Of a DNA stretch of 64,000 nt, positions 54,206 to 63,593 are shown one piece after another (the stretch's first letter is position 1; the number at the start of each line of letters is the position of its first letter). Origin of the DNA: Streptomyces wuyuanensis (lineage in GTDB: Bacteria; Actinomycetota; Actinomycetes; Streptomycetales; Streptomycetaceae); contig NZ_FNHI01000006.1 of the NCBI RefSeq assembly GCF_900103455.1, forward strand, positions 186,001 to 250,000, read 5' to 3'. A program made the translations under genes and the position numbers. Below the pieces are notes generated by a model. The model was not told the origin of the DNA and did no database searches. It saw only the letters and a list, made by a program, of their open reading frames with translations.

Positions 54206-54311
54206 AATATGGCGGCGTGCGTGCCGAGCCGCGACACCTTGCCCATGAAAGTGGCCGAGGGCATACAAGGTGGCCATGTCGGCCCGGCCCGGGCCTCCCT
54301 AACCTGGCCGC

Positions 54312-55673
54312 ATGACCCCTCATGTCGAACCCGATCCGCAGGCCGGCGCGGCTGTGAAGGCCGCCGACCGTGCCCACGTCTTCCATTCGTGGTCCGCCCA
54401 GGGCCTGATCGATCCGCTCGCCGTGGCCGGGGCCGAGGGTTCGTACTTCTGGGACTACGACGGCAACCGCTATCTGGACTTCACCAGCGGCCTCGTCTAC
54501 ACCAACATCGGCTACCAGCATCCGAGGGTCGTCGAGGCGATCCGGGAGCAGGCGGGGCGGCTGGCCACTTTCGCGCCGGCGTTCGCCGTCGACGTGCGCT
54601 CGGAGGCGGCGCGGCTGATAGCCGAGCGCACTCCCGGCGACCTGGACAAGATCTTCTTCACCAACGGCGGTGCCGAGGCCGTGGAGAACGCGGTCCGCAT
54701 GGCCCGGCTGCACACGGGCCGGGCGAAGGTGCTCTCGGCGTACCGCTCGTACCACGGCGCCACCTCCACGGCGATCAACCTCACCGGTGACCCGCGCCGC
54801 TGGCCCTCCGACACCGGCTCGGCGGGCGTCGTGCACTTCTGGGCGCCGTTCCTGTACCGCTCGCCGTTCTACTCCTCGACCCAGGCCGAGGAGTCCGCGC
54901 GGGCGCTGCAGCACCTGGAGGACACGATCGCGTTCGAGGGCCCGCAGACCGTCGCGGCGATCGTCCTGGAGACGATCCCCGGCACCGCGGGCATCATGAC
55001 CCCGCCGCCCGGATACCTCGCGGGCGTCCGCGAGATCTGCGACCGGTACGGCATCGTGTTCGTCCTCGACGAGGTGATGGCGGGCTTCGGCCGCACCGGC
55101 GCCTGGTTCGCCGCGGAGCACTACGGCGTCGTGCCCGACCTGATGACCTTCGCCAAGGGCGTGAACTCCGGCTATGTGCCCCTCGGCGGCGTCGCCATCT
55201 CCGCCGAGATCGCCGCGACCTTCGACAGGCGGCCCTACCCCGGCGGCCTGACCTACTCCGGTCACCCGCTCGCCTGCGCCGCCGCCGTCGCCACGATCCG
55301 GGTGATGGAGGACGAGAAGGTGGTCGAGCACGCCGCGCACATCGGCGAGACCGTGCTCGGCCCGGGCCTGCGCGAGCTGGCCGAGCGCCACCCCTCGGTC
55401 GGCGAGGTGCGCGGCCTCGGCGCGTTCTGGGCCCTGGAGCTGGTGCGCGACCGCGAGACCCGTGAACCGCTGGTGCCCTACAACGCCTCGGGCGGGGCGG
55501 CCGCGCCGATGGCCGCCTTCGGCGCGGCCTGCAAGAAGAACGGCCTGTGGCCGTTCATCAACATGAACCGCACCCACGCCGTCCCGGCCTGCAACATCAC
55601 CGAGGCCGAGGCCAAGGAAGGCCTCGCGGCCCTCGACGCGGCCCTCACCGTCGCCGACGAACACACCGTCTGA
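54312..55673 (+). CDS. Class III PLP aminotransferase
   Basis: This 453-aa enzyme belongs to the omega-aminotransferase group. YFWDYDGNRYLDFTSGLVYTNIGYQHP, FFTNGGAEAVENAVRMARLHTGR, YRSYHGATSTAINLTGDPRRW, VFVLDEVMAGFGRTGAWFAAEHYGVVPDLMTFAKGVNSGYVPLGG (the lysine in FAKG binds PLP) are all intact. The close fit to taurine/beta-alanine:pyruvate aminotransferases suggests an amine or omega-amino acid substrate. It diverges from the PfpI operon. A stem-loop follows, and then a GntR regulator gene. Confidence 0.92.
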   Translation: MTPHVEPDPQAGAAVKAADRAHVFHSWSAQGLIDPLAVAGAEGSYFWDYDGNRYLDFTSGLVYTNIGYQHPRVVEAIREQAGRLATFAPAFAVDVRSEAARLIAERTPGDLDKIFFTNGGAEAVENAVRMARLHTGRAKVLSAYRSYHGATSTAINLTGDPRRWPSDTGSAGVVHFWAPFLYRSPFYSSTQAEESARALQHLEDTIAFEGPQTVAAIVLETIPGTAGIMTPPPGYLAGVREICDRYGIVFVLDEVMAGFGRTGAWFAAEHYGVVPDLMTFAKGVNSGYVPLGGVAISAEIAATFDRRPYPGGLTYSGHPLACAAAVATIRVMEDEKVVEHAAHIGETVLGPGLRELAERHPSVGEVRGLGAFWALELVRDRETREPLVPYNASGGAAAPMAAFGAACKKNGLWPFINMNRTHAVPACNITEAEAKEGLAALDAALTVADEHTV

Positions 55674-55702
55674 CGCAGCCACCGGGCCCAGGTGCCCCGC
55701 AC

Positions 55703-55729
55703 GGGGCCGGGGCCGGGGGCCCCGGCCCC
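55703..55729 (+). terminator. Terminator after the class III aminotransferase
   Basis: GGGGCCGGGGCC pairs perfectly with GGCCCCGGCCCC around GGG, followed by TCTGC. It lies 30 bp after the stop. Confidence 0.7.
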
Positions 55730-55965
55730 TCTGCGTACGGGCGGGCGTGCGGGCCGAGGCCGCCGTGCGGGCGGGGCGCCGTACGGCGGAGGGGCGTGCG
55801 GGAGACGGCCGGGGCGGGCCGGAACGGGCGGAGCCCGGGCGGGCGGTCGCCTGAGGGCCCGGCAGAGTGCGGTCCGGCCGGGCGCGAGCCCCGGGCCGAC
55901 GCGGGCGGACCGGGGCCGCCGCGGGGCTTAGGGTGTCCGTCAACCGGACGGAGGGGACCGACACC

Positions 55966-56652
55966 ATGCCCGCGAGCGGAGCTGTCACCCGCAACACCCT
56001 GCGGCAGCAGATCGCCGGGGCGCTGCGGGACGAAGTGCTGGCCGGACGGCTGCGGCCAGGGCAGGAGTTCACGGTCAAGCAGATCGCCGAGCAGTACGGC
56101 GTCTCCGCCACGCCCGTCCGCGAGGCCCTCGTCGATCTCGCCGGACAGGGACTGCTCGACTCCAACCAGCACCGCGGCTTCCAGGTGCACCGGTTCTCCG
56201 TGGAGGACTTCCGCGGCATGATCGAGGCCCGCTCGCTCATCGTGGACGGCATCTTCCGCGAGGGCGGCGCCCCCCGTGCCCACGCGGCGACGGGTGCGGC
56301 CCTGGTCTCCGTACGCCGCCGCGCCGAGGAGGCCGCGCGGGCCGCCCGCTGCGGGGACCTGAATGTCCTCATCGGCTACGACCTGCGGTTCTGGCGTGAA
56401 CTGGGGGCCCTCGTCACCAACCGCTACATCGGCGAGTTCCTCGACCGGCTCCGTGTGCAGTCCTGGGTCTTCGCCGTTCCGCGGCTGCGGGCCGAGCCCG
56501 AGCCCGAGCTCGGGGAGTGGCTGTGGAGCGGCCACGAGCAGCTCGTCGACGCGATCACCCGCGGTGACGCCGCGGCCGCCCGGGCGCTGATCGCGGCGGA
56601 CGACGACCTCGCCCTGCGCTGGGCCGAACGCCTGGAGCGGCGCCCGGAGTGA
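55966..56652 (+). CDS. GntR-family regulator (FCD-type)
   Basis: This 228-aa regulator has an N-terminal winged helix (LRQQIAGALRDEVLAGRLRPGQEFTVKQIAEQYGVSATPVREALVDLAGQGLLDSNQHRGFQV) and a helical effector domain (DLRFWRELGALVTNRYIGEFLDRL, WSGHEQLVDAITRGDAAAARALIAAD) of the FCD type that binds carboxylates. The ATG at 55966 follows GGAGGGG. TAGGGT at 55930 is a good -10, and CCGTCAACCGGACGG overlaps the start of the transcript. It may control the aminotransferase gene upstream. Confidence 0.88.
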   Translation: MPASGAVTRNTLRQQIAGALRDEVLAGRLRPGQEFTVKQIAEQYGVSATPVREALVDLAGQGLLDSNQHRGFQVHRFSVEDFRGMIEARSLIVDGIFREGGAPRAHAATGAALVSVRRRAEEAARAARCGDLNVLIGYDLRFWRELGALVTNRYIGEFLDRLRVQSWVFAVPRLRAEPEPELGEWLWSGHEQLVDAITRGDAAAARALIAADDDLALRWAERLERRPE

Positions 56653-56885
56653 AACCCGCGGGACCGCCGGCCGACCGGGGCCCGTGTGGGACCCACGGGG
56701 CCGCCGTCGGCCGATTCGAACCGGGGCGACGCCCGGGCCGGACCGGCCGCACCGGGGCCCGGCCGGGAACTGGCGGGCCGCGGTCCGCGCGGAGGGGCCG
56801 AGGATGGGTATGTGACCTGCAGACCCCCGGCACCGTGCCGCCACTCGGGCCGGACGGTCGTCGGCGACGGCTGACTGTGCGCGAT

Positions 56886-56898
56886 GTGCTAGTAGCAC
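56886..56898. promoter_or_regulatory. Palindrome upstream of the conserved 222-aa gene
   Basis: GTGCTA-G-TAGCAC is a perfect 13-bp palindrome in an AT-rich spot, directly followed by TACGCT, a possible -10. It lies 40 bp before the start codon. Confidence 0.4.
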
Positions 56899-56937
56899 TA
56901 CGCTGTCCCGACCATCGCACAACCTGCTACGACTCCG

Positions 56938-57606
56938 ATGGAGAGCGAGCCCGTCTTGGCCTGTGACCTCTGGCTGGTCCCCCTCGTCGATGTGCTGTGC
57001 CACAGCCCCGACAACCCCTTCGCCGAGGAGATCGCCTCGTACGACAAGGCCCTCACCGAGGCCGGTCTGCCCACCGTTCCCGTCTTCGCCTACATGCCGG
57101 GCCTCTCGGGCGACGTCGCCCCGGTCGCCGGTTTCGACTACGACGCCCTGCACTTCCTGCGCCGGGCGTACCTCCTCCAGCTCTGCGGGCTGGCCGTGAC
57201 GCCCGTCGACGAACTGGGCGGCGACTACGAGCAGTTGCTGGAGATGTTCGAGTCAACGGCCCAGCAGTCCCATCTGGTGTGGCACTACGACCACGCCGGC
57301 GCCTACGTGCCCGTGGACTTCCCCGAGCCCCTGTCCAACGAGGAACTCCTCGCCGGCGGCGGCCCGCTGGGATCCTCGCAGGGCCTGCTGCGCGAACTCG
57401 AGTACGTGGCCCCGTCCATCGGCATCGACCCCGCCAACCCCCCGTCCGCCCCGGCTCCGCCCACCCGCCCCACCTCGCTGGAGGAACCGGCGGGTCCCAT
57501 TCCCTACGACGACAGCCCGTTCGCCCGCGAACGCCATGTCTGGCTGGGGCTGCACGCGGCGGCGACCCGAAGCCTGGGCCAGGGCTCGATGATCATCTTC
57601 AGCTGA
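56938..57606 (+). CDS. Conserved Streptomyces protein of unknown function
   Basis: This is a 222-aa soluble, acidic protein. LACDLWLVPLVDVLCHSPDNPFAEEIASYDKALTEAGLPTVPVFAYMPGLSG is a strongly structured opening; LEMFESTAQQSHLVWHYDHAGAYVPVDFPEPL and GGGPLGSSQGLLRELEYVAPSIGI follow. It ends HVWLGLHAAATRSLGQGSMIIFS. I recall close homologues across Streptomyces but no functional assignment, and I see no catalytic motif. The ATG at 56938 or a TTG at 56956 may be the start. It is a single gene. Confidence 0.82.
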   Translation: MESEPVLACDLWLVPLVDVLCHSPDNPFAEEIASYDKALTEAGLPTVPVFAYMPGLSGDVAPVAGFDYDALHFLRRAYLLQLCGLAVTPVDELGGDYEQLLEMFESTAQQSHLVWHYDHAGAYVPVDFPEPLSNEELLAGGGPLGSSQGLLRELEYVAPSIGIDPANPPSAPAPPTRPTSLEEPAGPIPYDDSPFARERHVWLGLHAAATRSLGQGSMIIFS

Positions 57607-57843
57607 CCCCCGGTCCTCGCCGGGCCCCGGCGTTCCCGTGTCCGTTCCGCTCCCCGCTCCAGTCGGACTCCCCACCCCCGTCCGCCGCGAGGGGCGGCCC
57701 GCGCACGCCGCGCGGGACCGCCGCCGGCCGGCCCGGCCGCTCCCCGGCAGCCGGACGACCGCCGGGGTCCGTCACCGCGGCCGGTCCGGGCCTCGCCCCC
57801 CGGCCGCAGCGACCACAGGCGCCGCCGACGCTCGTGATCGACA

Positions 57844-57879
57844 CGCCCGGACCGGTGTCCTCGGACACCGGTCCGGGCG
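57844..57879 (-). terminator. Terminator after the SLATT gene
   Basis: CGCCCGGACCGGTGTCC and its exact complement form a 17-bp stem around TC. It lies 19 bp beyond the minus-strand stop at 57898. The remaining 57607-57843 shows no gene. Confidence 0.88.
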
Positions 57880-57897
57880 GGATTTGTCCGACACGGC

Positions 57898-58686
57898 TCA
57901 GCGCGTCTCCGGCGGGCGCTGCCGCGGCATGTTCGGCCGGGTGGGCGGGGGCGGCAGGGGGTAGCGGCCTGACGGGTGGGAGTGGTCCGGGCGCGACGGC
58001 ACCGGCGCCGACTGCATCAGCAGCGGGGCCGGACCGGCCCGGAATTCCAGCATCCAGTCGGCCGTCTCGGCGCGGACCAGTTCCGTCAGGTCCTCCGAGA
58101 ACCGGCGCAGCACGGTGAGGCACCGCTCCGCCGCCTCGCTCGCCGTGCCCTCCGTCGGGCCGAGCACCTCGCGGACGCTCTCGGAGGCCCACTCGAACTG
58201 GAGGCTCTGGAGCCGGCGGTGCACGGCCTGGGCCGCGGCCACGTCCCGCGTCCAGCCGGAGGTCAGGCCGAAGTACCGGTCGCAGGCCACACAGGCGGCG
58301 CCGAGCAGCAGCGACAGATACCCCCAGCCCGCCGCGCCGGCCAGCATCCCCGTCAGGTCCAGCAGGGGCAGCGCGGCCCCCGCGATCACCCCCAGGACCG
58401 TGCCGGCGCGCAGGGCGCGGGCGGCACGGCGCTTGCGTACGCGATCGGCCAGATACCAGTCCGCCGTCCGCAGCGCGTTGGCCTCCACCCAGCGGTACAG
58501 CTCGTCGAGGCGCTCCGCGGGCTCTCCCCAGTCGCCGAGCGGGAACGGCCGGCCGGCCAGATCACGGCCGCGGTCGCGGCCGCGGCGCGGGGTGCTTCCG
58601 GACTCCGGGGCGCCGCCGTTCTCCGGGACCCCGGCCCCGTCCTCCTCCCGGGCCGACCCCCCAGGCTGCATCTCCGGCTGACTCAC
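57898..58686 (-). CDS. SLATT-domain two-helix membrane protein
   Basis: This gene encodes 262 aa. A charged disordered N-terminus (1-50) and an amphipathic segment (LDELYRWVEANALRTADWYLADRVRKRRAARALRAG) lead into two closely spaced membrane helices (TVLGVIAGAALPLLDLTGMLA; WGYLSLLLGAACVACDRYF) and a long cytoplasmic helical part (RDVAAAQAVHRRLQSLQFEWASESV), with a Pro-rich end. This matches the SLATT (SMODS- and SLOG-associating two-TM effector) family. SLATT proteins of antiphage systems are thought to form pores. No nucleotide cyclase or SLOG gene is nearby, so it is an orphan of unknown role. Confidence 0.82.
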   Translation of the reverse strand: MSQPEMQPGGSAREEDGAGVPENGGAPESGSTPRRGRDRGRDLAGRPFPLGDWGEPAERLDELYRWVEANALRTADWYLADRVRKRRAARALRAGTVLGVIAGAALPLLDLTGMLAGAAGWGYLSLLLGAACVACDRYFGLTSGWTRDVAAAQAVHRRLQSLQFEWASESVREVLGPTEGTASEAAERCLTVLRRFSEDLTELVRAETADWMLEFRAGPAPLLMQSAPVPSRPDHSHPSGRYPLPPPPTRPNMPRQRPPETR

Positions 58687-59027
58687 CGGGGCACTCCTCT
58701 GCGCTCTGCGTGACTACGGCTGTGCATGACTGCGGCCGCGACCACGGCGGTACGCAGCCTCGGACGCGGTCCTGCTAACCCTGCGTGACGTGCGGTGCAC
58801 GCGGGGGTTCTGGTGCGCAGGGCTTTCCTACCGCCGAACGGTGGGCCCAGGGAGCGGAATCCCGGTAATTCCGCCCGCACGAGCGTCCTGATCCGGTAGA
58901 GGCCGGACGCGCCTTCTCGCGCGGAAGTCACTCGAAAGGGTTGGTGCCCACTGGGCGGGGCACGCCGTCCCCCGACCACGTAGGCTCGGTTTACCGAACA
59001 ATCGACGTCGAAATGCCAGGAGTGACC
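58687..59027. other. 341-bp intergenic region between SLATT and ybaB genes
   Basis: No gene or tRNA is found. GCGGAAT-CCCGGTA-ATTCCGC (58854-58874) is a perfect 7-bp inverted repeat. TCGGTTTACCGA (58986-58997) is a second, just upstream of the ybaB ribosome-binding site. The SLATT and ybaB promoters should both lie here. Confidence 0.45.
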
Positions 59028-59369
59028 GTGATTCCCGGTGGTGGCCAGCCCAATATGCAGCAGTTGCTTCAGCAGGCCCAGAAGATGCAGCAGGACCTCG
59101 CCCGTGCGCAGGAGGAGCTGGCGGCGATGGAGGTCGAAGGCCAGGCGGGCGGCGGCCTCGTGACGGCGACCGTCACCGGCTCCGGCGAGCTGCGGGGCCT
59201 CGTCATCGACCCCAAGGCGGTCGACCCGGACGACACCGAGACCCTCGCCGACCTCGTCGTCGCAGCCGTCCAGGCCGCCAACGAGAACGCGCAGCAGCTG
59301 CAGCAGCAGAAGCTCGGCCCGCTCGCTCAGGGGCTCGGCGGCGGCGGGATCCCCGGGCTCCCCTTCTGA
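59028..59369 (+). CDS. YbaB/EbfC nucleoid-associated protein
   Basis: This 113-aa DNA-binding protein has the long first helix [30 protein letters not shown], the central [21 protein letters not shown] strands and a closing helix of the YbaB fold, with a Gly-rich tail. The GTG at 59028 follows CAGGAG. It sits 82 bp upstream of recR, the standard bacterial order, and probably shares its transcript. It is thought to bind DNA as a dimer and assist nucleoid organisation or repair. Confidence 0.93.
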   Translation: MIPGGGQPNMQQLLQQAQKMQQDLARAQEELAAMEVEGQAGGGLVTATVTGSGELRGLVIDPKAVDPDDTETLADLVVAAVQAANENAQQLQQQKLGPLAQGLGGGGIPGLPF

Positions 59370-59451
59370 CGCCCTTTCCGCGCCGGTCTTGACCCTGGTC
59401 GGACCGGACCAACTACCGTAACCATCGAAGCAATCCCAGAGAGGCGTTCCG

Positions 59452-60051
59452 TTGTACGAAGGCGTGGTTCAGGACCTCATCGACGAACTGGGCAGGCTGC
59501 CCGGCGTCGGTCCCAAGAGCGCGCAGCGGATCGCCTTTCACATCCTCCAGGCCGAGCCGACCGACGTCCGGCGCCTCGCCCACGCTCTCCTCGAGGTGAA
59601 GGACAAGGTCCGCTTCTGCGCGGTGTGCGGGAACGTCGCGCAGCAGGAGCAGTGCTCCATCTGCCGGGACGCGCGCCGCGACCCGGCGGTGATCTGCGTG
59701 GTCGAGGAGCCCAAGGACGTCGTCGCGATCGAGCGGACCCGGGAGTTCCGCGGCCGCTACCACGTGCTGGGCGGCGCGATCAGCCCGATCGAAGGCGTCG
59801 GCCCGGACGACCTGCGTATCCGTGAGCTTCTCGCGAGGCTCGCGGACGGCACGGTCACCGAGCTGATCCTGGCGACCGACCCCAATCTCGAGGGCGAGGC
59901 GACCGCCACGTACCTGGCGCGCATGGTCAAGCCCATGGGGCTGAAGGTGACGCGTCTCGCCAGCGGGCTTCCCGTTGGCGGCGATCTCGAATACGCCGAC
60001 GAGGTCACGCTCGGGCGTGCCTTCGAGGGGAGACGACTTCTCGATGTCTGA
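59452..60051 (+). CDS. recR: Recombination mediator RecR
   Basis: This 199-aa protein helps load RecA with RecF/RecO at gaps. The N-terminal helix-hairpin-helix ([24 protein letters not shown]), the zinc finger (CAVCGN ... CSICRD) and the Toprim domain ([28 protein letters not shown]) are all intact, and [10 protein letters not shown] belongs to the C-terminal Walker-B-like region. It uses a TTG start at 59452 after GAGAGGCG. Its stop overlaps the next gene by 8 bp. Confidence 0.97.
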   Translation: MYEGVVQDLIDELGRLPGVGPKSAQRIAFHILQAEPTDVRRLAHALLEVKDKVRFCAVCGNVAQQEQCSICRDARRDPAVICVVEEPKDVVAIERTREFRGRYHVLGGAISPIEGVGPDDLRIRELLARLADGTVTELILATDPNLEGEATATYLARMVKPMGLKVTRLASGLPVGGDLEYADEVTLGRAFEGRRLLDV

Positions 60052-60712
60052 CGCAACGCTGCACTCCGTCACCCAGGACCCCGACGACTTCGCGGTCCAG
60101 ATCGCCGACTCGATCGAGAGCTTCATCGTCGCCACCACCGAGGTGGCACGGGGCGACGAGCCGGACAGCGCCGTGCCGTTCCTGTTGCTGGAGGTCTCCC
60201 AGCTGCTGCTCGCGGGCGGCAGGCTGGGAGCCCACGAGGACATCGTTCCCGAGGAGCGCTACGAGACGGACACCGGACCGGACGTGGACGTCGACGACCT
60301 GCGCGAGCGGTTCGCCCGGCTCCTCGACCCGGTCGACGTCTTCTCCGAGGTCTTCGACCCGTACGAGCCCCGCAAGGCGCCGGTGCCGTTCCGGATCTCC
60401 GACAACCTCGCGGACATCGTCACCGACCTGCGCCACGGCCTGGCCCACTACCGTGCGGGCCGCACGACCGAGGCGCTGTGGTGGTGGCAGTTCTCCTACT
60501 TCTCCAACTGGGGACCGACCGCCTCCGCGACGCTGCGCGCACTCCAGTCCCTGGTCTCCCATGTGCGCCTCGACCAGCCGCTGCAGGAGCTGGACGGGCT
60601 GGACACCGACGAGGACCTCGCCGACGACGACCTCGCCGAGGAGGCGGGACGGGTGATGGCGGAGGAGATCGCGGCGCCGCTGGGGCTCCGGAAGGCCCCC
60701 GCGCCGCAGTGA
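60044..60712 (+). CDS. DUF5063 family protein
   Basis: This 222-aa soluble acidic protein follows recR with an 8-bp overlap (ATGTCTGA), so they are co-translated. [43 protein letters not shown] and the Trp-rich [43 protein letters not shown] are the conserved blocks of the actinobacterial DUF5063 family. The function is unknown; steady linkage to recR hints at a DNA-repair or nucleoid role, by inference only. Confidence 0.88.
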   Translation: MSDATLHSVTQDPDDFAVQIADSIESFIVATTEVARGDEPDSAVPFLLLEVSQLLLAGGRLGAHEDIVPEERYETDTGPDVDVDDLRERFARLLDPVDVFSEVFDPYEPRKAPVPFRISDNLADIVTDLRHGLAHYRAGRTTEALWWWQFSYFSNWGPTASATLRALQSLVSHVRLDQPLQELDGLDTDEDLADDDLAEEAGRVMAEEIAAPLGLRKAPAPQ

Positions 60713-61234
60713 TCTGATCCGCCTGCGCGGCCCCGGGGCGAAGGCCCGAGACCACTGTCCCGTTTCGCTGCCCCGCGCCGCCGGCCGTGGTCCCGACCCG
60801 CGTTGACGGTGCTTCAGCCGTCGGGTCCTCGCCCGCCCGCCCGGTCGCCCTGCGGGGTGCCCCGCCGGGGACGGCAGGTCGGCGTGCGCCGAAGGCAGTC
60901 GGCCTCGTGGAGCGACGGCACCCGAGGCGGCGCCGTACGCAAGCGCCCTTCCGGATCGCGCGTCCCGCCGGGCCGGCACCGGGGCCGGACGGTGCCCGCG
61001 CGGCCCCGCCCCCGGGCCCCGCCGCGACGCACGTGAACATGTGACGCCGCCCACAGAACCGCGTACCCGGTGGGCCCCTGGGCAGATGCATCCTCGGGCA
61101 GCCCGGCCTTGCCGACGATCACGTTGTGAGCGGGACATCTCACGATGTGATCTGGCGGCGGCGATTCCGGGCTGCTCGTTAAACTGACGCAGACCGCAGT
61201 GCTGACTGCGGCACAGACCGAGCGAGGAGCGCAC
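60713..61234. other. 522-bp gap upstream of ask, including its promoter
   Basis: No gene is convincing here; the open frames lack Streptomyces codon bias or ribosome-binding sites. The right third (61100-61234) is AT-richer and contains two TCAC-N3-GTGA operators, listed separately. The sequence CGTTAAACTGACG near 61178 lies in the likely promoter or leader. Confidence 0.45.
61119..61150 (+). promoter_or_regulatory. Tandem TCACGNTGTGA operators upstream of ask
   Basis: TCACGTTGTGA (61119-61129) and TCACGATGTGA (61140-61150) are two copies of the same dyad, spaced 21 bp centre to centre, that is two helical turns. Together they can also pair as a 14-bp hairpin (GATCACGTTGTGAG with CTCACGATGTGATC). 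They lie 85-115 bp before the ask start. Confidence 0.6.
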
Positions 61235-62515
61235 GTGGGCCTTGTCGTGCAGAAGTACGGAGGCTCCTCCGTTGCCGATGCCGAGGGCATCAAGCGGGTC
61301 GCCAAGCGAATCGTCGATGCCAAGAAGAACGGCCACCAGGTGGTCGTCGTGGTCTCGGCGATGGGTGACACGACGGACGAGTTGATCGATCTCGCCGAGC
61401 AGGTATCCCCGATCCCTGCCGGGCGTGAGTTCGACATGCTGCTGACCGCCGGAGAGCGGATCTCCATGGCCCTGCTGGCGATGGCGATCAAAAACCTGGG
61501 TCACGAGGCCCAGTCGTTCACCGGCAGCCAGGCCGGCGTGATCACCGACTCGGTCCACAACAAGGCGCGCATCATCGATGTCACGCCGGGCCGTATCCGG
61601 ACGGCGCTCGACGAGGGCAACATCGCGATCGTCGCGGGCTTCCAGGGCGTGTCGGCGGACAGCAAGGACATCACCACGCTGGGCCGCGGCGGGTCCGACA
61701 CCACCGCCGTCGCGCTGGCCGCGGCGCTGGACGCCGAGGTCTGCGAGATCTACACCGACGTCGACGGCGTCTTCACCGCCGACCCGCGCGTGGTGAAGAA
61801 GGCCCGCAAGATCGACTGGATCTCGTTCGAGGACATGCTGGAGCTCGCCAGCTCCGGCTCGAAGGTGCTCCTGCACCGCTGTGTCGAGTACGCACGCCGA
61901 TACAACATCCCGATCCACGTCCGCTCGTCCTTCTCGGGGCTGCGGGGCACCTGGGTCAGCAACGAACCGCACGCCGAGCAAGGAGCCCGCAAGGTGGAGC
62001 AGGCCATCATCTCCGGAGTCGCCCACGACACCTCCGAGGCGAAGATCACCGTCGTCGGTGTCCCGGACAAGCCGGGCGAGGCCGCCGCGATCTTCCGCAC
62101 CATCGCGGACAATGAGATCAACATCGACATGGTGGTGCAGAACGTCTCCGCCGCGTCCACGGGCCTCACCGACATCTCCTTCACCCTTCCGAAGACCGAG
62201 GGCCGCAAGGCGATCGACGCGCTCGAGAAGACCAAGAGCGCCATCGGCTTCGAGTCGCTGCGCTACGACGACCAGATCGCCAAGATCTCGCTCGTCGGCG
62301 CGGGCATGAAGACCAACCCGGGTGTCACCGCCTCCTTCTTCGAGGCGCTGTCCGACGCCGGTGTGAACATCGAACTGATCTCCACCTCCGAGATCCGGAT
62401 CTCGGTCGTCACCCGCGCCGACGACGTCAAGGAGGCCGTCCGGGCCGTCCACACCGCCTTCGGCCTCGACAGCGACTCCGACGAGGCCGTCGTCTACGGA
62501 GGCACCGGCCGGTGA
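61235..62515 (+). CDS. ask: Aspartokinase, alpha subunit
   Basis: This 426-aa enzyme phosphorylates L-aspartate, the first step to lysine, threonine, methionine and diaminopimelate. [81 protein letters not shown] and [13 protein letters not shown] form the kinase domain, and two ACT domains (about 265-426) bind lysine and threonine. The GTG at 61235 follows GAGGAG. An internal start at 61994 would yield the beta subunit. The asd gene follows 28 bp downstream. Confidence 0.97.
   Translation: MGLVVQKYGGSSVADAEGIKRVAKRIVDAKKNGHQVVVVVSAMGDTTDELIDLAEQVSPIPAGREFDMLLTAGERISMALLAMAIKNLGHEAQSFTGSQAGVITDSVHNKARIIDVTPGRIRTALDEGNIAIVAGFQGVSADSKDITTLGRGGSDTTAVALAAALDAEVCEIYTDVDGVFTADPRVVKKARKIDWISFEDMLELASSGSKVLLHRCVEYARRYNIPIHVRSSFSGLRGTWVSNEPHAEQGARKVEQAIISGVAHDTSEAKITVVGVPDKPGEAAAIFRTIADNEINIDMVVQNVSAASTGLTDISFTLPKTEGRKAIDALEKTKSAIGFESLRYDDQIAKISLVGAGMKTNPGVTASFFEALSDAGVNIELISTSEIRISVVTRADDVKEAVRAVHTAFGLDSDSDEAVVYGGTGR
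61994..62515 (+). CDS. Aspartokinase beta subunit (internal in-frame start)
   Basis: AAGGAG (61980-61985) lies 8 bp before an in-frame GTG inside ask. Translation from it gives 173 aa ([17 protein letters not shown] onward) comprising just the two ACT regulatory domains. Overlapping alpha/beta products forming an alpha2-beta2 enzyme are established for Corynebacterium, Mycobacterium and Bacillus LysC-type aspartokinases. The strong internal ribosome-binding site here supports the same arrangement. Confidence 0.7.
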   Translation: MEQAIISGVAHDTSEAKITVVGVPDKPGEAAAIFRTIADNEINIDMVVQNVSAASTGLTDISFTLPKTEGRKAIDALEKTKSAIGFESLRYDDQIAKISLVGAGMKTNPGVTASFFEALSDAGVNIELISTSEIRISVVTRADDVKEAVRAVHTAFGLDSDSDEAVVYGGTGR

Positions 62516-62543
62516 CAGCTCGGCGCGCGACGGCGGTCGCGCG

Positions 62544-63593
62544 ATGAACCGCAAGCCGACGCTCGCGGTCGTGGGTGCGACCGGGGCCGTCGGCGCGGTC
62601 ATGCTCCAGATCCTGTCCCAGCGCGCGGACGTCTGGGGCGAGATACGCCTGGTCGCCTCACCGCGTTCGGCCGGCCGGAAGCTGGCCGTCCGCGGCGAGG
62701 AGACCGAGGTCGTCGCCCTTTCCGAGGCGGCGCTGACAGGGGTCGACGTCGCGCTGTTCCTGGTACCGGCCCCGGTCGCCGCCCAGTGGGCACCGGTCGC
62801 CGTCTCCCAGGGCGCGGTGGTCGTGGACAACTCGGCCGCCTTCCGGCTGGATCCCGGCGTCCCCCTCGTCGTCCCCGAGATCAATCCGCATGCCGTGCGG
62901 CTCCGGCCGCGCGGCATCGTCGCGAGCCCGGGCTGTACCACCCTGGCGATGATCGTCACAGTGGGCGCGCTGCACGCCGAGTTCTGCGTGGACGAACTCG
63001 TCGTCTCCGCCCTCCAGGCGGCCAGCGGTGCCGGGCAGTGCGGTGTCGAGGCGCTGCGCACCCAGCTCGCGCTGGTCGCGGACACCGAGCTGGGCACCGG
63101 CCCTGGCGATGTGCGCCGGGCGGTCGGCGACGGGCTCGGCCCGTTCCCCGCGCCCACCGCGCTGAACGTCGTTCCCTGGTCCGGGGAGCTCGCGGAGGAC
63201 GGCTGGTCCTCCGAGGAGCTCGCGATCAGGGCCGAGACCCGCAAGCTCCTGGATCTGCCCGAACTCCGGGTCTCCGCGACCTGCGTGCGTGTGCCGGTCC
63301 TCACATCCCACTCGGTGTCGGTGCACGCGCGCTTCGAGCGCGAGGTCACCGTCGAGCGAGCCCACGACATCCTCGCCACGTCGCCGGGCGTGGTGCTCTT
63401 CGACGACCCCGCGGCGGGCGAATTCCCCACGCCCGCGGATGTGGTGGGCACCGACCCGACGTGGGTCGGACGCGTTCGGCGGGCCATGGACGACCCGAGG
63501 GCCCTGGACCTCTTCGTGTGCGGGGACAACCTCCGCAAGGGCGCGGCCCTGAACACCGCTCAGCTGGCAGAGGCGATCGCCCGCGAATTCTGA
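62544..63593 (+). CDS. asd: Aspartate-semialdehyde dehydrogenase
   Basis: This 349-aa enzyme reduces aspartyl phosphate with NADPH. VVGATGAVGAVMLQIL binds NADP, VVDNSAAFRLDPGVPLVVPEIN follows, and SPGCTTLAMI contains the catalytic C131. LQAASGAGQCGVEAL corresponds to the usual substrate loop, and VRVPVLTSHSVSVHARFE carries the catalytic-type histidine. It lies 28 bp after ask and shares its transcript. Streptomyces often has a second asd paralogue; this is the ask-linked copy. Confidence 0.95.
   Translation: MNRKPTLAVVGATGAVGAVMLQILSQRADVWGEIRLVASPRSAGRKLAVRGEETEVVALSEAALTGVDVALFLVPAPVAAQWAPVAVSQGAVVVDNSAAFRLDPGVPLVVPEINPHAVRLRPRGIVASPGCTTLAMIVTVGALHAEFCVDELVVSALQAASGAGQCGVEALRTQLALVADTELGTGPGDVRRAVGDGLGPFPAPTALNVVPWSGELAEDGWSSEELAIRAETRKLLDLPELRVSATCVRVPVLTSHSVSVHARFEREVTVERAHDILATSPGVVLFDDPAAGEFPTPADVVGTDPTWVGRVRRAMDDPRALDLFVCGDNLRKGAALNTAQLAEAIAREF

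Noticed and set aside
56701..56740. tRNA T-loop-like sequence (GATTCGAACC) on the minus strand
   Set aside because: The T-stem does not pair, and no acceptor, D-arm or anticodon arm can be folded around it.
60713..61060. Small plus- and minus-strand ORFs in the gap upstream of ask
   Set aside because: They lack GC3 bias consistent with one frame and lack start-site signals.
60005..63556. A 1183-codon open frame antisense to DUF5063, ask and asd
   Set aside because: It spans three well-supported genes and an intergenic region and has no domain, so it reflects high GC rather than coding.
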